From a virus: a stretch of 46,432 nucleotides of DNA. Positions 39,850-46,432 of the stretch are shown in pieces. The notes beneath the pieces were generated by a model, which saw only the letters and a program-made list of their open reading frames with translations, ran no database searches and had not been told where the DNA came from. Location: positions 1 through 46,432 of IMG/VR virus record IMGVR_UViG_3300033388_003269. One strand, 5' to 3'. The stretch's first letter is position 1. The number at the start of each line of letters is the position of its first letter. The translations under genes and the position numbers were made by a program.

Positions 39850-40886
39850 ATTGTTATTAAACCATTTATTATTATTTCAGCCGTTTTATTGGAATCTACC
39901 TTTACCACAGTTATCTCAATAACATCACTAGGTTCTACACTAAAAGGTACGTTAACTACCGAACCGTTTTTATAAATAGTGTAAGTAGTTATATTATTAG
40001 TATCTATAGTTGTAAAATCAGTTTTATTATCAACATTAAATTTTATACTAGTACCTGCTCCAGGTAAAAATTGTATCACACATTTTAAACTTTGGTTATC
40101 AGATGTATCATCTTTAATAAACTTAGTTATATTTTTAGGTTTTTTAGAATCTAACTCTGTAGTTAAAAACACTCTACTAATAGCTGGTTTAACCTCGAAC
40201 TCTTCAGTATCAACCAAATAACCCATTAACTTCATTTCATAACTTTGAACATAATATCTCTTACCGTTTATATCATCAACCTGACTTTCATCACCTATAC
40301 CCTCCAACATTATTGGGAAATAGTGTCCTTTAATATTAACATAAGCTTGAGCTGAAGCAAAGGTTTGTAATATTTTTTTAGTTAATTTATTTAACTCCCT
40401 CATTCTAAAAGTAAAAAATCTAACTGTGTAATACATATCCACACCAACTGGGTTGGGTATACCGTATATGTCAGCTCCCTTTCTGTTACCATCCCAAATA
40501 GGTATCTGCATATAAGGAAATTCTTTTCTAACAGGTATCTTGAAATCGGCTGGGTTAGTACCTTGTTCTGGGTTAGGTCTTCTAACAATGGACATGAATG
40601 GTATTTTCATATTTTTATACTTATCACTAGTCCTCCAAGTTTTAGCAAACTCATTCCACCTTTGTAGTGTTAAAAAATGTACTGGTATTTTCTTACCTTC
40701 TATAGTTATCTCTAAATCATTACCCACAAATTCTACAAAACCTTTATCTAAATCGTCTATAGCAACTTCTCTCGGTAAGAACTGTTTATTTTGTTCTAAA
40801 AATTGTTCAGACCAGTTTTGAGGGCCGTCATATGGACCATTAACCTTTATATCTATATCTTTTTTTATTTTCTTTGGTAGAGACAT
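39846..40886 (-). CDS. Probable neck / tail-completion protein
   Basis: This is a 346-aa protein. The first 240 residues form one domain (IPFMSIVRRPNPEQGTNPAD, IPIWDGNRKGADIYGIPNPV, VDMYYTVRFFTFRMRELNKL). It resembles structural proteins encoded just before the sheath in T4-like phages. The final 100 residues (QFLPGAGTSIKFNVDNKTDF... EIIINGLITI) form a separate beta sandwich. Position upstream of the sheath corresponds to T4 genes 13-15, so it could take the place of the sheath terminator gp15 or a neck protein, but I cannot prove which. It overlaps both neighbours by 1-4 nt. Confidence 0.6.
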   Translation of the reverse strand: MSLPKKIKKDIDIKVNGPYDGPQNWSEQFLEQNKQFLPREVAIDDLDKGFVEFVGNDLEITIEGKKIPVHFLTLQRWNEFAKTWRTSDKYKNMKIPFMSIVRRPNPEQGTNPADFKIPVRKEFPYMQIPIWDGNRKGADIYGIPNPVGVDMYYTVRFFTFRMRELNKLTKKILQTFASAQAYVNIKGHYFPIMLEGIGDESQVDDINGKRYYVQSYEMKLMGYLVDTEEFEVKPAISRVFLTTELDSKKPKNITKFIKDDTSDNQSLKCVIQFLPGAGTSIKFNVDNKTDFTTIDTNNITTYTIYKNGSVVNVPFSVEPSDVIEITVVKVDSNKTAEIIINGLITI

Positions 40887-41404
40887 TAGTAGTTTGGATT
40901 AAATTCATTTTCATCAGCTGTAGTACAAACAACAGTTCTATAATAACCCTTATACCCAAGTCTGGTATGTTGATTATCTGAAAATATTTTACCATCATCT
41001 ACAACAGTAAAATACTTAATATTATCTTCTCTATCTGAGTAACCTATATAATCACCATAAGTGATGTCCACATTAAGTTCTTCTAAATGAGTAACAAAAA
41101 CAGTGAAAGTAAAATTACCATACTCCTCTATTCTACCATAACCTTCGGAATAAGCTTTGGATTCTGATTTTTCTAATTGGGGTCTGACCTTTATCTCAAT
41201 AGGTGGTTTAAACCTTATTTCTTGAGTACTAGACTCACCGTAAACATCGTCTGTTTGACTCTTAATTCTATCAACTCTAAATAATACTACGGTAAAATTT
41301 AAATCACCTTCTACAAATTCACGAGCCATCTCATCTTCTAGATTAAAATCAGTGTAGTCATAGAATCTATGTAATCTTGAAATAGGGAATTTCTTCTTAC
41401 TCAT
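40886..41404 (-). CDS. Probable head-tail neck protein
   Basis: This 172-aa protein starts MSKKKFPISRLHRFYDYTDF and contains FRVDRIKSQTDDVYGESSTQ, EIRFKPPIEI, VDITYGDYIGYSDR and DNQHTRLGYKGYYRT. The beta-rich pattern with GDYIGY and a C-terminal Tyr-rich segment resembles head-closure or adaptor-type proteins. The family name is not certain. It is first in the three-gene unit and lies 12 nt after a strong late-type motif. Neck position is inferred from gene order before the sheath. Confidence 0.6.
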   Translation of the reverse strand: MSKKKFPISRLHRFYDYTDFNLEDEMAREFVEGDLNFTVVLFRVDRIKSQTDDVYGESSTQEIRFKPPIEIKVRPQLEKSESKAYSEGYGRIEEYGNFTFTVFVTHLEELNVDITYGDYIGYSDREDNIKYFTVVDDGKIFSDNQHTRLGYKGYYRTVVCTTADENEFNPNY

Positions 41405-41416
41405 AAATGTTTTTTA

Positions 41417-41425
41417 TATAAATAT
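41417..41425 (-). promoter_or_regulatory. Late-type promoter motif
   Basis: The gene strand reads AGATATTTATATAAAAAAC, 12 nt before the ATG at 41404. It drives the neck gene unit. Confidence 0.6.
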
Positions 41426-41480
41426 CTATTAAATACCATTTCATTTATTTTATTAAAAATGTTTATATATTTAATAAGTT

Positions 41481-43304
41481 ATGTTAGATATTAGTAAGTT
41501 GAAAAACAGAAAAGCTCTAGTTAGACTTAAGAGTTATAGTGGTACTAATGAGTACTTAATATCTCTAAGGGATAGAATAGAAAAAGAGGGGGACTTCCCA
41601 ATATCACCCAGTACGGCAGAATATATAGAATCTAATTTCGACAGAGACCCTGTAGAAATAAATAAAGTCGTAGATATAAATGAATTTTTAGGTAAACAAT
41701 TACAAACTAAGTTTGAATTAAATCACATACCACAAAAAGTTTTAGTGGAGTGGGTGTTAGGTGAAACGGAAAAAAGTTATCACGTAAGAGGTAAGTTATT
41801 TAAAAACCAAAAGTACTCCCCAATATTCTACCTATCTAAAACACAAGTTTATGAAAATTTATTAGATATCGAAATGGATGTTGATGTAGACTTTGACGAG
41901 TATCAAAAGATGGATAAAAGGGGTTGGAGGGTATTCCCACATCAAGAATCTGGTATTAAATTCTTGTTAAGTAAAAATAATCGTATTTTAGGTGATGACA
42001 TGGGTTTGGGTAAAACATTGATGTCTACAATAGCCTCTATAGAATCCAAGTCAGAAAAAATATTAATTGTTTGTCCAGCTAATGCTAAGATAAATTGGTT
42101 TCGTGAAATAAATGCGTATATACCAGAAGAAGATATATCAATCATTAAATCAGGTCATTGGAATCCTAAAAAATATACAATAATAAATTACGATATTTTA
42201 AAAAACTTTCATACCATTACTGATGGTAGAAAAAAATATAAAGACCATGAAATACGTAGAGAACTAGTGGAAGAAGGTTTTGAATTAGTTATAATGGATG
42301 AAGCTCATATGGTTAAAAACCCAAAAGCTAATAGAACCAAAATAATGAATCAAGTAACAGAAAAAATTAAAAAACGTTGGTTACTAACGGGTACCCCTAT
42401 AGCAAATAGACCAATGGATTTCTTTAATTTATTAAACATATGTGACTCCCCAGTTACAGCTAGTTGGAAACAGTTCGCGTTTAGGTATTGTGACGGTAAA
42501 AAATTTAAAAAAAGATTGAAGTCTGGTGCATATAAAGATATATGGATAACTGATGGAGCTTCTAACTTAGAAGAACTACATGATAGGACTAAAAATTTAA
42601 TACTTAGAAGAAAAAAAGAAGACCATCTAGATTTACCACCTAAAATAGTGGCACCATACTACGTAGAAATAGAGGATATGAATCAGTATCATAAAGTTTT
42701 TGATGAATACTTAGCTTGGGCCAAATCAGAGGGTAAAAAATTAGGGTCAGGTAGACATATGGTAGAATTAATAGTTTTGAGAAAATACCTATCTCTAGAA
42801 AAAACTAAATTAACCATTGAATTAGCTGAACAGGCGGTAGAAAATGGTCAAAAAGTTATTATATTCACTAACTTTACCCACTCTTTTGATTATTTAATGA
42901 ACCATTTTGGAGGGTTAGCGGTTGGTCATAACGGTAAAATGAATGCAAACAGTAAACAAAATTCGATAGATAGATTCCAAGAAGATGACAATGTTAGGGT
43001 TTTTGTTGGTAATCTTATCTCAGCTGGTACAGCCATAACCCTAACCAAAGCTGAAACAGTTATTATGAATGATTTAGATTTTGTACCCTCAAACCACTCA
43101 CAAGCGGAAGATAGAGCTCATAGAATAGGTAGTACATCAACAACCAATGTGTATTACCCTATAGCTGTAGGTACTATTGATGAGATGATGTTTAAAATAC
43201 TAGAAAAGAAAAGAAAAATAATAGACACTGTAATAGGTGATGAACACGTCTCTATGGATATAGAAAATGATTTGTTTGGTGAGTTACTTAGTGGTTATTT
43301 TTAA
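41481..43304 (+). CDS. SNF2-family helicase/translocase (SMARCAL1-like)
   Basis: This is a 607-aa protein. A roughly 150-residue N-terminal region precedes the SNF2 motor. The motor shows motif I GDDMGLGKT (K178), Ia LIVCPANAKINW, II DEAH (273-276) and III LLTGTP (302-306). The second lobe has FTNFTHSFDYLM, VGHNGKMNANSKQNSIDRFQ, GTAITLTKAETVIMNDLDFV and the motif VI segment SQAEDRAHRIGS. The build resembles SMARCAL1/HARP-type annealing translocases, and phages encode similar proteins alongside or instead of UvsW. It should remodel branched DNA during replication restart and recombination, together with UvsX and gp32. Its stop codon directly abuts the stop of the convergent gene, without a visible terminator. 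A TATATTTA element lies 8 nt before the ATG but lacks a clear TTG. Confidence 0.9.
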   Translation: MLDISKLKNRKALVRLKSYSGTNEYLISLRDRIEKEGDFPISPSTAEYIESNFDRDPVEINKVVDINEFLGKQLQTKFELNHIPQKVLVEWVLGETEKSYHVRGKLFKNQKYSPIFYLSKTQVYENLLDIEMDVDVDFDEYQKMDKRGWRVFPHQESGIKFLLSKNNRILGDDMGLGKTLMSTIASIESKSEKILIVCPANAKINWFREINAYIPEEDISIIKSGHWNPKKYTIINYDILKNFHTITDGRKKYKDHEIRRELVEEGFELVIMDEAHMVKNPKANRTKIMNQVTEKIKKRWLLTGTPIANRPMDFFNLLNICDSPVTASWKQFAFRYCDGKKFKKRLKSGAYKDIWITDGASNLEELHDRTKNLILRRKKEDHLDLPPKIVAPYYVEIEDMNQYHKVFDEYLAWAKSEGKKLGSGRHMVELIVLRKYLSLEKTKLTIELAEQAVENGQKVIIFTNFTHSFDYLMNHFGGLAVGHNGKMNANSKQNSIDRFQEDDNVRVFVGNLISAGTAITLTKAETVIMNDLDFVPSNHSQAEDRAHRIGSTSTTNVYYPIAVGTIDEMMFKILEKKRKIIDTVIGDEHVSMDIENDLFGELLSGYF

Positions 43305-43700
43305 TTAACAAACTATCTTAGAATTAACAAAACTATCTATTACGTTTATAAATAATTCCTCGTATATTGGTAATATTAATGAACAACCATCACTGAAAGT
43401 ATCTATTTTAAATTCACCTTTATACACACCAGCCGTATTTACCTCTCTTTTTTTAAATTGATACCCTAAATAATATTCTTGTTGTATTGTTAAACAATTA
43501 TCAGTTTCAACTGGTATTATTAAAGCGGGTTGATTAAAAACCTTATACCTACCCGTTTCTATATTTAACATTGAAAATGTTATAGCTGCATTCTCTAATT
43601 CCTCAAATATCTTTTTATAGTCATTTCTACCATCGTTAATGATTTTCATTTGTAGTATTGGTAGTTGTGAATTTTTTCTAATGAAGAAGTTTTGTGCCAT
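43305..43700 (-). CDS. Probable baseplate/fibre structural protein, unknown
   Basis: This 131-aa protein begins MAQNFFIRKNSQLPILQMKI. Its beta-rich sequence includes NAAITFSMLNIETGRYKVFN, TIQQEYYLGYQFKKREV and AGVYKGEFKIDTF. It recalls small immunoglobulin-like domains at the start of phage baseplate or fibre-upper proteins (BppU type). The match is loose. It is a single-gene unit with its own late-type motif 12 nt upstream, supporting a virion role. Confidence 0.55.
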   Translation of the reverse strand: MAQNFFIRKNSQLPILQMKIINDGRNDYKKIFEELENAAITFSMLNIETGRYKVFNQPALIIPVETDNCLTIQQEYYLGYQFKKREVNTAGVYKGEFKIDTFSDGCSLILPIYEELFINVIDSFVNSKIVC

Positions 43701-43712
43701 TTTCTATTTTTA

Positions 43713-43721
43713 TATAAATAT
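43713..43721 (-). promoter_or_regulatory. Late-type promoter motif
   Basis: The gene strand reads ACATATTTATATAAAAATAG, 12 nt before the ATG at 43700. Confidence 0.6.
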
Positions 43722-43731
43722 GTTTCAAATA

Positions 43732-44115
43732 TTAATTATCGAACTTATTAAAGAAGAATGTGAAAGATAACCCAAATATAACTCTTGCTACAATAACAAA
43801 AATTAGACATTCCATTTTAGAACTACAAGGTATAAATAGAAAAAATATACCAGAAAAAATAAAAAAGGTTCTTAGTAGTTTAAATAGATGCCAAGCATCA
43901 GTAAACCCAACAAGAAGACTTTTAGATAAAAAAAACTTTTCACCAGCCAAAGGGTCACCGTTCCTATATTTATTTCTCCAAGACTCCCTAGGGTCCCAAA
44001 ATAATTGATTTTTTTTTCTTTTAAATATAGAACCATCATAATGAAATTGTATTTTATCCATGACCGCTTCACAAATTCCAGAAATTAGAAACAATATAAA
44101 TCCAATGTATATCAT
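43732..44115 (-). CDS. Membrane protein with WDPRESWRNKY motif, unknown
   Basis: This 127-aa protein has an N-terminal hydrophobic helix (MIYIGFILFLISGICEAVMD). A polar middle with FWDPRESWRNKYRNGDPLAG and FTDAWHLFKLLR follows, then two further hydrophobic stretches (FFIFSGIFFLFIPC and LIFVIVARVIFGLSFTFFF). The Asp-Pro-x-x-Ser-Trp-x-Asn-Lys-Tyr and Asp-Ala-Trp-His motifs recur in phage and bacterial membrane proteins of unknown role. It follows a late-type motif by 11 nt. The conserved His/Trp/Arg residues between helices might form an active site, which is speculation. Confidence 0.65.
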   Translation of the reverse strand: MIYIGFILFLISGICEAVMDKIQFHYDGSIFKRKKNQLFWDPRESWRNKYRNGDPLAGEKFFLSKSLLVGFTDAWHLFKLLRTFFIFSGIFFLFIPCSSKMECLIFVIVARVIFGLSFTFFFNKFDN

Positions 44116-44126
44116 AATCTTTTTAT

Positions 44127-44135
44127 TATAAATAT
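44127..44135 (-). promoter_or_regulatory. Late-type promoter motif
   Basis: The gene strand reads CTAATATTTATAATAAAAAG, 11 nt before the ATG at 44115. Confidence 0.6.
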
Positions 44136-44152
44136 TAGTATGATTAATAAAC

Positions 44153-44506
44153 CTATGAATTAGGTTCCCAGTCCTTCGATTTATTATTTAAACCTTTAAA
44201 AATATCTTTCTCATAATCATACATCTCGTCCCACGTTTGTGGGTCTATTTTAAAATAAATCCAAGTAATAGGTATGAAAACCCAGCACATAATAAATGGT
44301 AAGGCCCAATTATCATTACCTTTAGAGTATAAAATATAGGATGTTATAAACGCGATTAACATAATATAAGTTATCGGATGTAGTTTAAATAAAAATAGTT
44401 TTTTTTCAATTGAGATGGGTCTGTACAAATTAAATAAAACTCTTCTAATTTTTTTATACCCTTTAGGGTGCACTCTTAATAAGTTTTCTATTTTACTTTT
44501 TTCCAT
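44153..44506 (-). CDS. Small membrane protein, unknown
   Basis: This 117-aa protein has a basic N-terminus (MEKSKIENLLRVHPKGYKKI), then two hydrophobic helices (TYIMLIAFITSYILYSKG and WALPFIMCWVFIPITWIYF). A short acidic tail follows (QTWDEMYDYEKDIF). No family is recognised. It lies 2 nt after the glycosyltransferase gene, so it belongs to the same transcript and may anchor or assist surface modification. Confidence 0.6.
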   Translation of the reverse strand: MEKSKIENLLRVHPKGYKKIRRVLFNLYRPISIEKKLFLFKLHPITYIMLIAFITSYILYSKGNDNWALPFIMCWVFIPITWIYFKIDPQTWDEMYDYEKDIFKGLNNKSKDWEPNS

Positions 44507-44507
44507 T

Positions 44508-45257
44508 TTATTCTTTATTTTTAGGTCTACCCTCTTTGTCTAGGGTTATTTTTATATGTTCTATACCAGTAAACTCATTCACATCCGTTATCCACCCACC
44601 TTCCCATTGTCCACTATAAACATGTTCTACGTAGTTATTATAAATATCGTAAGATTCGTGTACATACATATTTTCATTTTTATAGATATCTGTATACTTC
44701 TTCCTATCTTTGGGTTCAAAAGTTATTAACCCTTTATCACTTAAATAAGACTCTATTGCGTCAGTAAATAACCACGGACCAGTTAATACGTGAACCATAT
44801 GTTCATATTTAAAATCAATACATTTCTTAACTCTATCGACACATTCATCTATAACACGTTTTAATATTGGACTTCCTTTAGGTGCCGCAAAAACCCACTG
44901 ACATATACCTTGATCTTGTGGATACTCTGTGGTTAATATTATGTCTGATTTTTTTTGGAATATAGGGTCAATATCTTTATTGAGTAACTTAGTATCCATA
45001 TCTGCGTATATACCACCGTAATGGTATATAATACAATACCGCCATAAGTCTGCCTTCATTACGGGTAGTGGTAAATTGGTGTAAACTTCATATATATCAC
45101 CAAAATTATCTTTCATGAATTGGTCGGCCTTTTCATCACTATAAAAAATGTGGTCATAACCATCTACATCCCAAGATAAATAACAATTGAATAACCTATC
45201 ATTATCCATTACATAGGTCATGGACTTATGTGTTTGATATATCTTTTTAGGTATCAA
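44508..45257 (-). CDS. DXD glycosyltransferase (Gly_transf_sug / GT32-like)
   Basis: This 249-aa protein starts MIPKKIYQTHKS, the IPKxIxQxxK start of this family. It has the hallmark KADLWRYCIIYHYGGIYADMD, with the metal-binding DMD at residues 86-88. Later family features include GICQWVFAAPKGSP and a histidine near GPWLF. It should transfer a sugar from a nucleotide sugar to an acceptor in the cytoplasm or at the membrane. It overlaps the FkbM gene by 4 nt and is part of the right-end cassette. Targets could be phage virion proteins, phage DNA or host surface polysaccharide; the sequence does not say which. Confidence 0.85.
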   Translation of the reverse strand: MIPKKIYQTHKSMTYVMDNDRLFNCYLSWDVDGYDHIFYSDEKADQFMKDNFGDIYEVYTNLPLPVMKADLWRYCIIYHYGGIYADMDTKLLNKDIDPIFQKKSDIILTTEYPQDQGICQWVFAAPKGSPILKRVIDECVDRVKKCIDFKYEHMVHVLTGPWLFTDAIESYLSDKGLITFEPKDRKKYTDIYKNENMYVHESYDIYNNYVEHVYSGQWEGGWITDVNEFTGIEHIKITLDKEGRPKNKE

Positions 45258-45958
45258 TTTATGAAAGATAACTGTAATTCAGACCTTAAAGGGTCATTAG
45301 GGTAATCCACCCCACTAATAGGGTATTTACGTGTATCTAATGTATAATCACCGACTAGTTTTTTATTAATGAAAGATAACTCCATTACATTGGGAATATC
45401 AAACCCATGATAATTAAAAGTAGATCCAATATTGTTATCATGTACGTGGTTTAATAAGAAAAACTCATTAAGTTCATTCATTAATTTTATGAACCTACCT
45501 AGTATTATGGGATTATCCATGTAGTGAACCTCAATTATTATACCAGTAGTAACCTCACTTATTTTAAGTATATTAGTTCTATCGAAATAATCATATTCAT
45601 TACCCTCAATGTCTATTTTAAGTAGAACATCACCAGACACACCACATTCATCGTAATGTTGTAAAAAATCCTTACAACTATGTTCGTACCCTAAACCCTC
45701 TGGTATGTAAGTTAATAACCCTTTCTCCCATTTATTTTGGTTTATAGTGTGGTCAAAAAGAAAACACGGTTTTCCATAAGTAACAGCAAAATCTTCCTCA
45801 TATTTAATATCATCGTCAACACCGTAAGTGAATAGATTAGTACATTTGTTTAAGGCCAATTCTGATATTACATAACCACCATCACAATTAGGACCTAGTC
45901 TTTTTTTTGGTGAGTTTACATCATAAGGTTTTAATAATTCTATAATATTTAAATTCAT
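45254..45958 (-). CDS. FkbM-family methyltransferase-like protein
   Basis: This 234-aa protein contains GPNCDGGYVI near residue 22, YGVDDDIKYEEDF near 45 and VLLKIDIEGNEYDYF near 111-125. The last is the characteristic LKIDIEGxE segment of FkbM methyltransferases. These usually methylate hydroxyl groups of sugars or similar small acceptors using S-adenosylmethionine. It overlaps the glycosyltransferase gene by 4 nt and the DUF1796-like gene by 4 nt, so all three are co-translated. Together they suggest glycan synthesis with O-methylation. Confidence 0.8.
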   Translation of the reverse strand: MNLNIIELLKPYDVNSPKKRLGPNCDGGYVISELALNKCTNLFTYGVDDDIKYEEDFAVTYGKPCFLFDHTINQNKWEKGLLTYIPEGLGYEHSCKDFLQHYDECGVSGDVLLKIDIEGNEYDYFDRTNILKISEVTTGIIIEVHYMDNPIILGRFIKLMNELNEFFLLNHVHDNNIGSTFNYHGFDIPNVMELSFINKKLVGDYTLDTRKYPISGVDYPNDPLRSELQLSFIN

Positions 45959-46432
45959 TTTTTTATTTTAAATAATTCGTTAAAAATTTTAAAAAAAAAT
46001 TCATTATCCTCATCGTTCCCATAACCTAAACCATGATTATCTTGTTTTGTATATAATTCAAAAAAAGTGACATTACCTATCTCAGAAATCTCATAGTCTA
46101 GTTCATCACTATTTGAGTAATTAATATGACATAAAAGATGGTAATTCTGAGTCATATCCGATAATGAGTTATTCAACTCAAAAACATCAGACATAATAGA
46201 CTCACCCATTTTACTTTTTAAATTTTTATAAGAACATATAAATAATTTTTTATCTTTTATTTTCATAAATTCCCTAAACCTATCAACACATCTAACATAG
46301 TAATCATAATCTCTCTTATCTCTAGGATTCTTATGGTTAAAAAAGTTTTTATGGTATAAAGTGTGACCAGCCTGTCTCCCACCATGTGATAACCCAACAT
46401 CGTAGATATCTGTATAATATTTTGGGTTTAAA
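45955..46432 (-). CDS. DUF1796-like (putative papain-like) protein, partial
   Basis: The frame stays open from the right edge, so the gene continues outside the window; the ATG at 46266 is internal. The visible 158 residues start LNPKYYTDIYDVGLSHGGRQ. They include TLYHKNFFNHKNPRDKRDYD, a Tyr-Tyr-Val-Arg-x-x-x-Arg-Phe segment and KKLFICSYKNLKS. This arrangement (N-terminal His/Asn-rich loop, then an arginine helix, then a strand) resembles DUF1796, a family proposed to be papain-like peptidases often encoded among glycan genes. The catalytic Cys would lie upstream of the window. It overlaps the FkbM gene by 4 nt. The function is not established. Confidence 0.6.
   Translation of the reverse strand, partial: LNPKYYTDIYDVGLSHGGRQAGHTLYHKNFFNHKNPRDKRDYDYYVRCVDRFREFMKIKDKKLFICSYKNLKSKMGESIMSDVFELNNSLSDMTQNYHLLCHINYSNSDELDYEISEIGNVTFFELYTKQDNHGLGYGNDEDNEFFFKIFNELFKIKK

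Noticed and set aside
40400-40588. 62-aa minus-strand frame inside the 346-aa gene
   Set aside because: It is an out-of-frame reading within a clear longer gene, with no start context or family match.
1-46432. tRNA genes, rRNA, integrase, transposase or attachment sites
   Set aside because: None could be supported by reading. Long intergenic gaps do not exceed about 225 bp and hold promoters, terminators or operator-like repeats.

Overview
The window reads as part of a large, AT-rich, contractile-tailed (T4-like, myovirus-type) phage genome that infects a member of the Bacteroidota. The phage assignment rests on recognisable T4-type parts: tail sheath, tail tube (gp19), tape measure, gp26-like baseplate protein, LysM-type gp53-like baseplate protein and gp32-like single-strand binding protein. 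The host is inferred from three signs. The phage ClpP keeps the N-terminal and core signature of Bacteroidetes ClpP. Several genes sit behind TTG-N19/20-TATATTTG promoters, the Bacteroidetes housekeeping type. Start codons are preceded by A-rich rather than Shine-Dalgarno sequence. No tRNA, rRNA, CRISPR array, integrase or insertion sequence was seen.

Layout from left to right. 1-1150 holds the start of a UvsX/RecA-like recombinase and gp32, both minus strand. 1208-3083 holds four small unknown minus-strand genes. 3128-24600 is a minus-strand tail and baseplate block: a 3443-aa baseplate-hub-like protein ending in peptidoglycan-cleaving domains, a LysM protein, a 1746-aa protein with an OmpA-like domain, the tape measure, an unknown 534-aa protein, a small TTG-start (or frameshift-expressed) protein and gp26. 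24824-26645 is a plus-strand enzyme island: an M20-type peptidase, a small unknown and a zincless Fpg/Nei glycosylase. 26681-29584 holds the tail tube gene and a 785-aa unknown. 29686-30360 is plus-strand clpP. 30390-36220 carries minus-strand accessory proteins sharing short N-terminal tags, interrupted by two plus-strand membrane-protein genes. 36295-41404 holds the tail sheath and probable neck or tail-completion genes, with a tiny plus-strand ribbon-helix-helix gene beside a palindrome array. 41481-43304 is a plus-strand SNF2 helicase. 43305-46432 carries a probable structural protein, two membrane proteins, and a glycosyltransferase / FkbM methyltransferase / DUF1796-like surface-modification cassette.

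Two regulatory layers are visible. Thirteen minus-strand transcription units start just downstream of a conserved ATATTTAT motif (plus strand ATAAATAT), usually 11-20 nt before the start codon; this looks like a phage late promoter and is the reverse complement of the T4 late consensus. Several plus-strand enzyme and regulator genes, and one minus-strand gene, instead carry host-type promoters, some placed so that the mRNA would be almost leaderless. Hairpin terminators separate most convergent units.

The most interesting feature is the 30390-36220 cassette. Unrelated proteins (a HAD-type phosphatase, a GTKWCTA-domain protein, a two-helix membrane protein, a zinc-ribbon protein and two unknowns) begin with related short peptides. 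Most of these peptides end in an (I/L)-x-E sequence, as T4 capsid-targeting peptides cut by the gp21 prohead protease do. I infer that these may be capsid-packaged, injected proteins.
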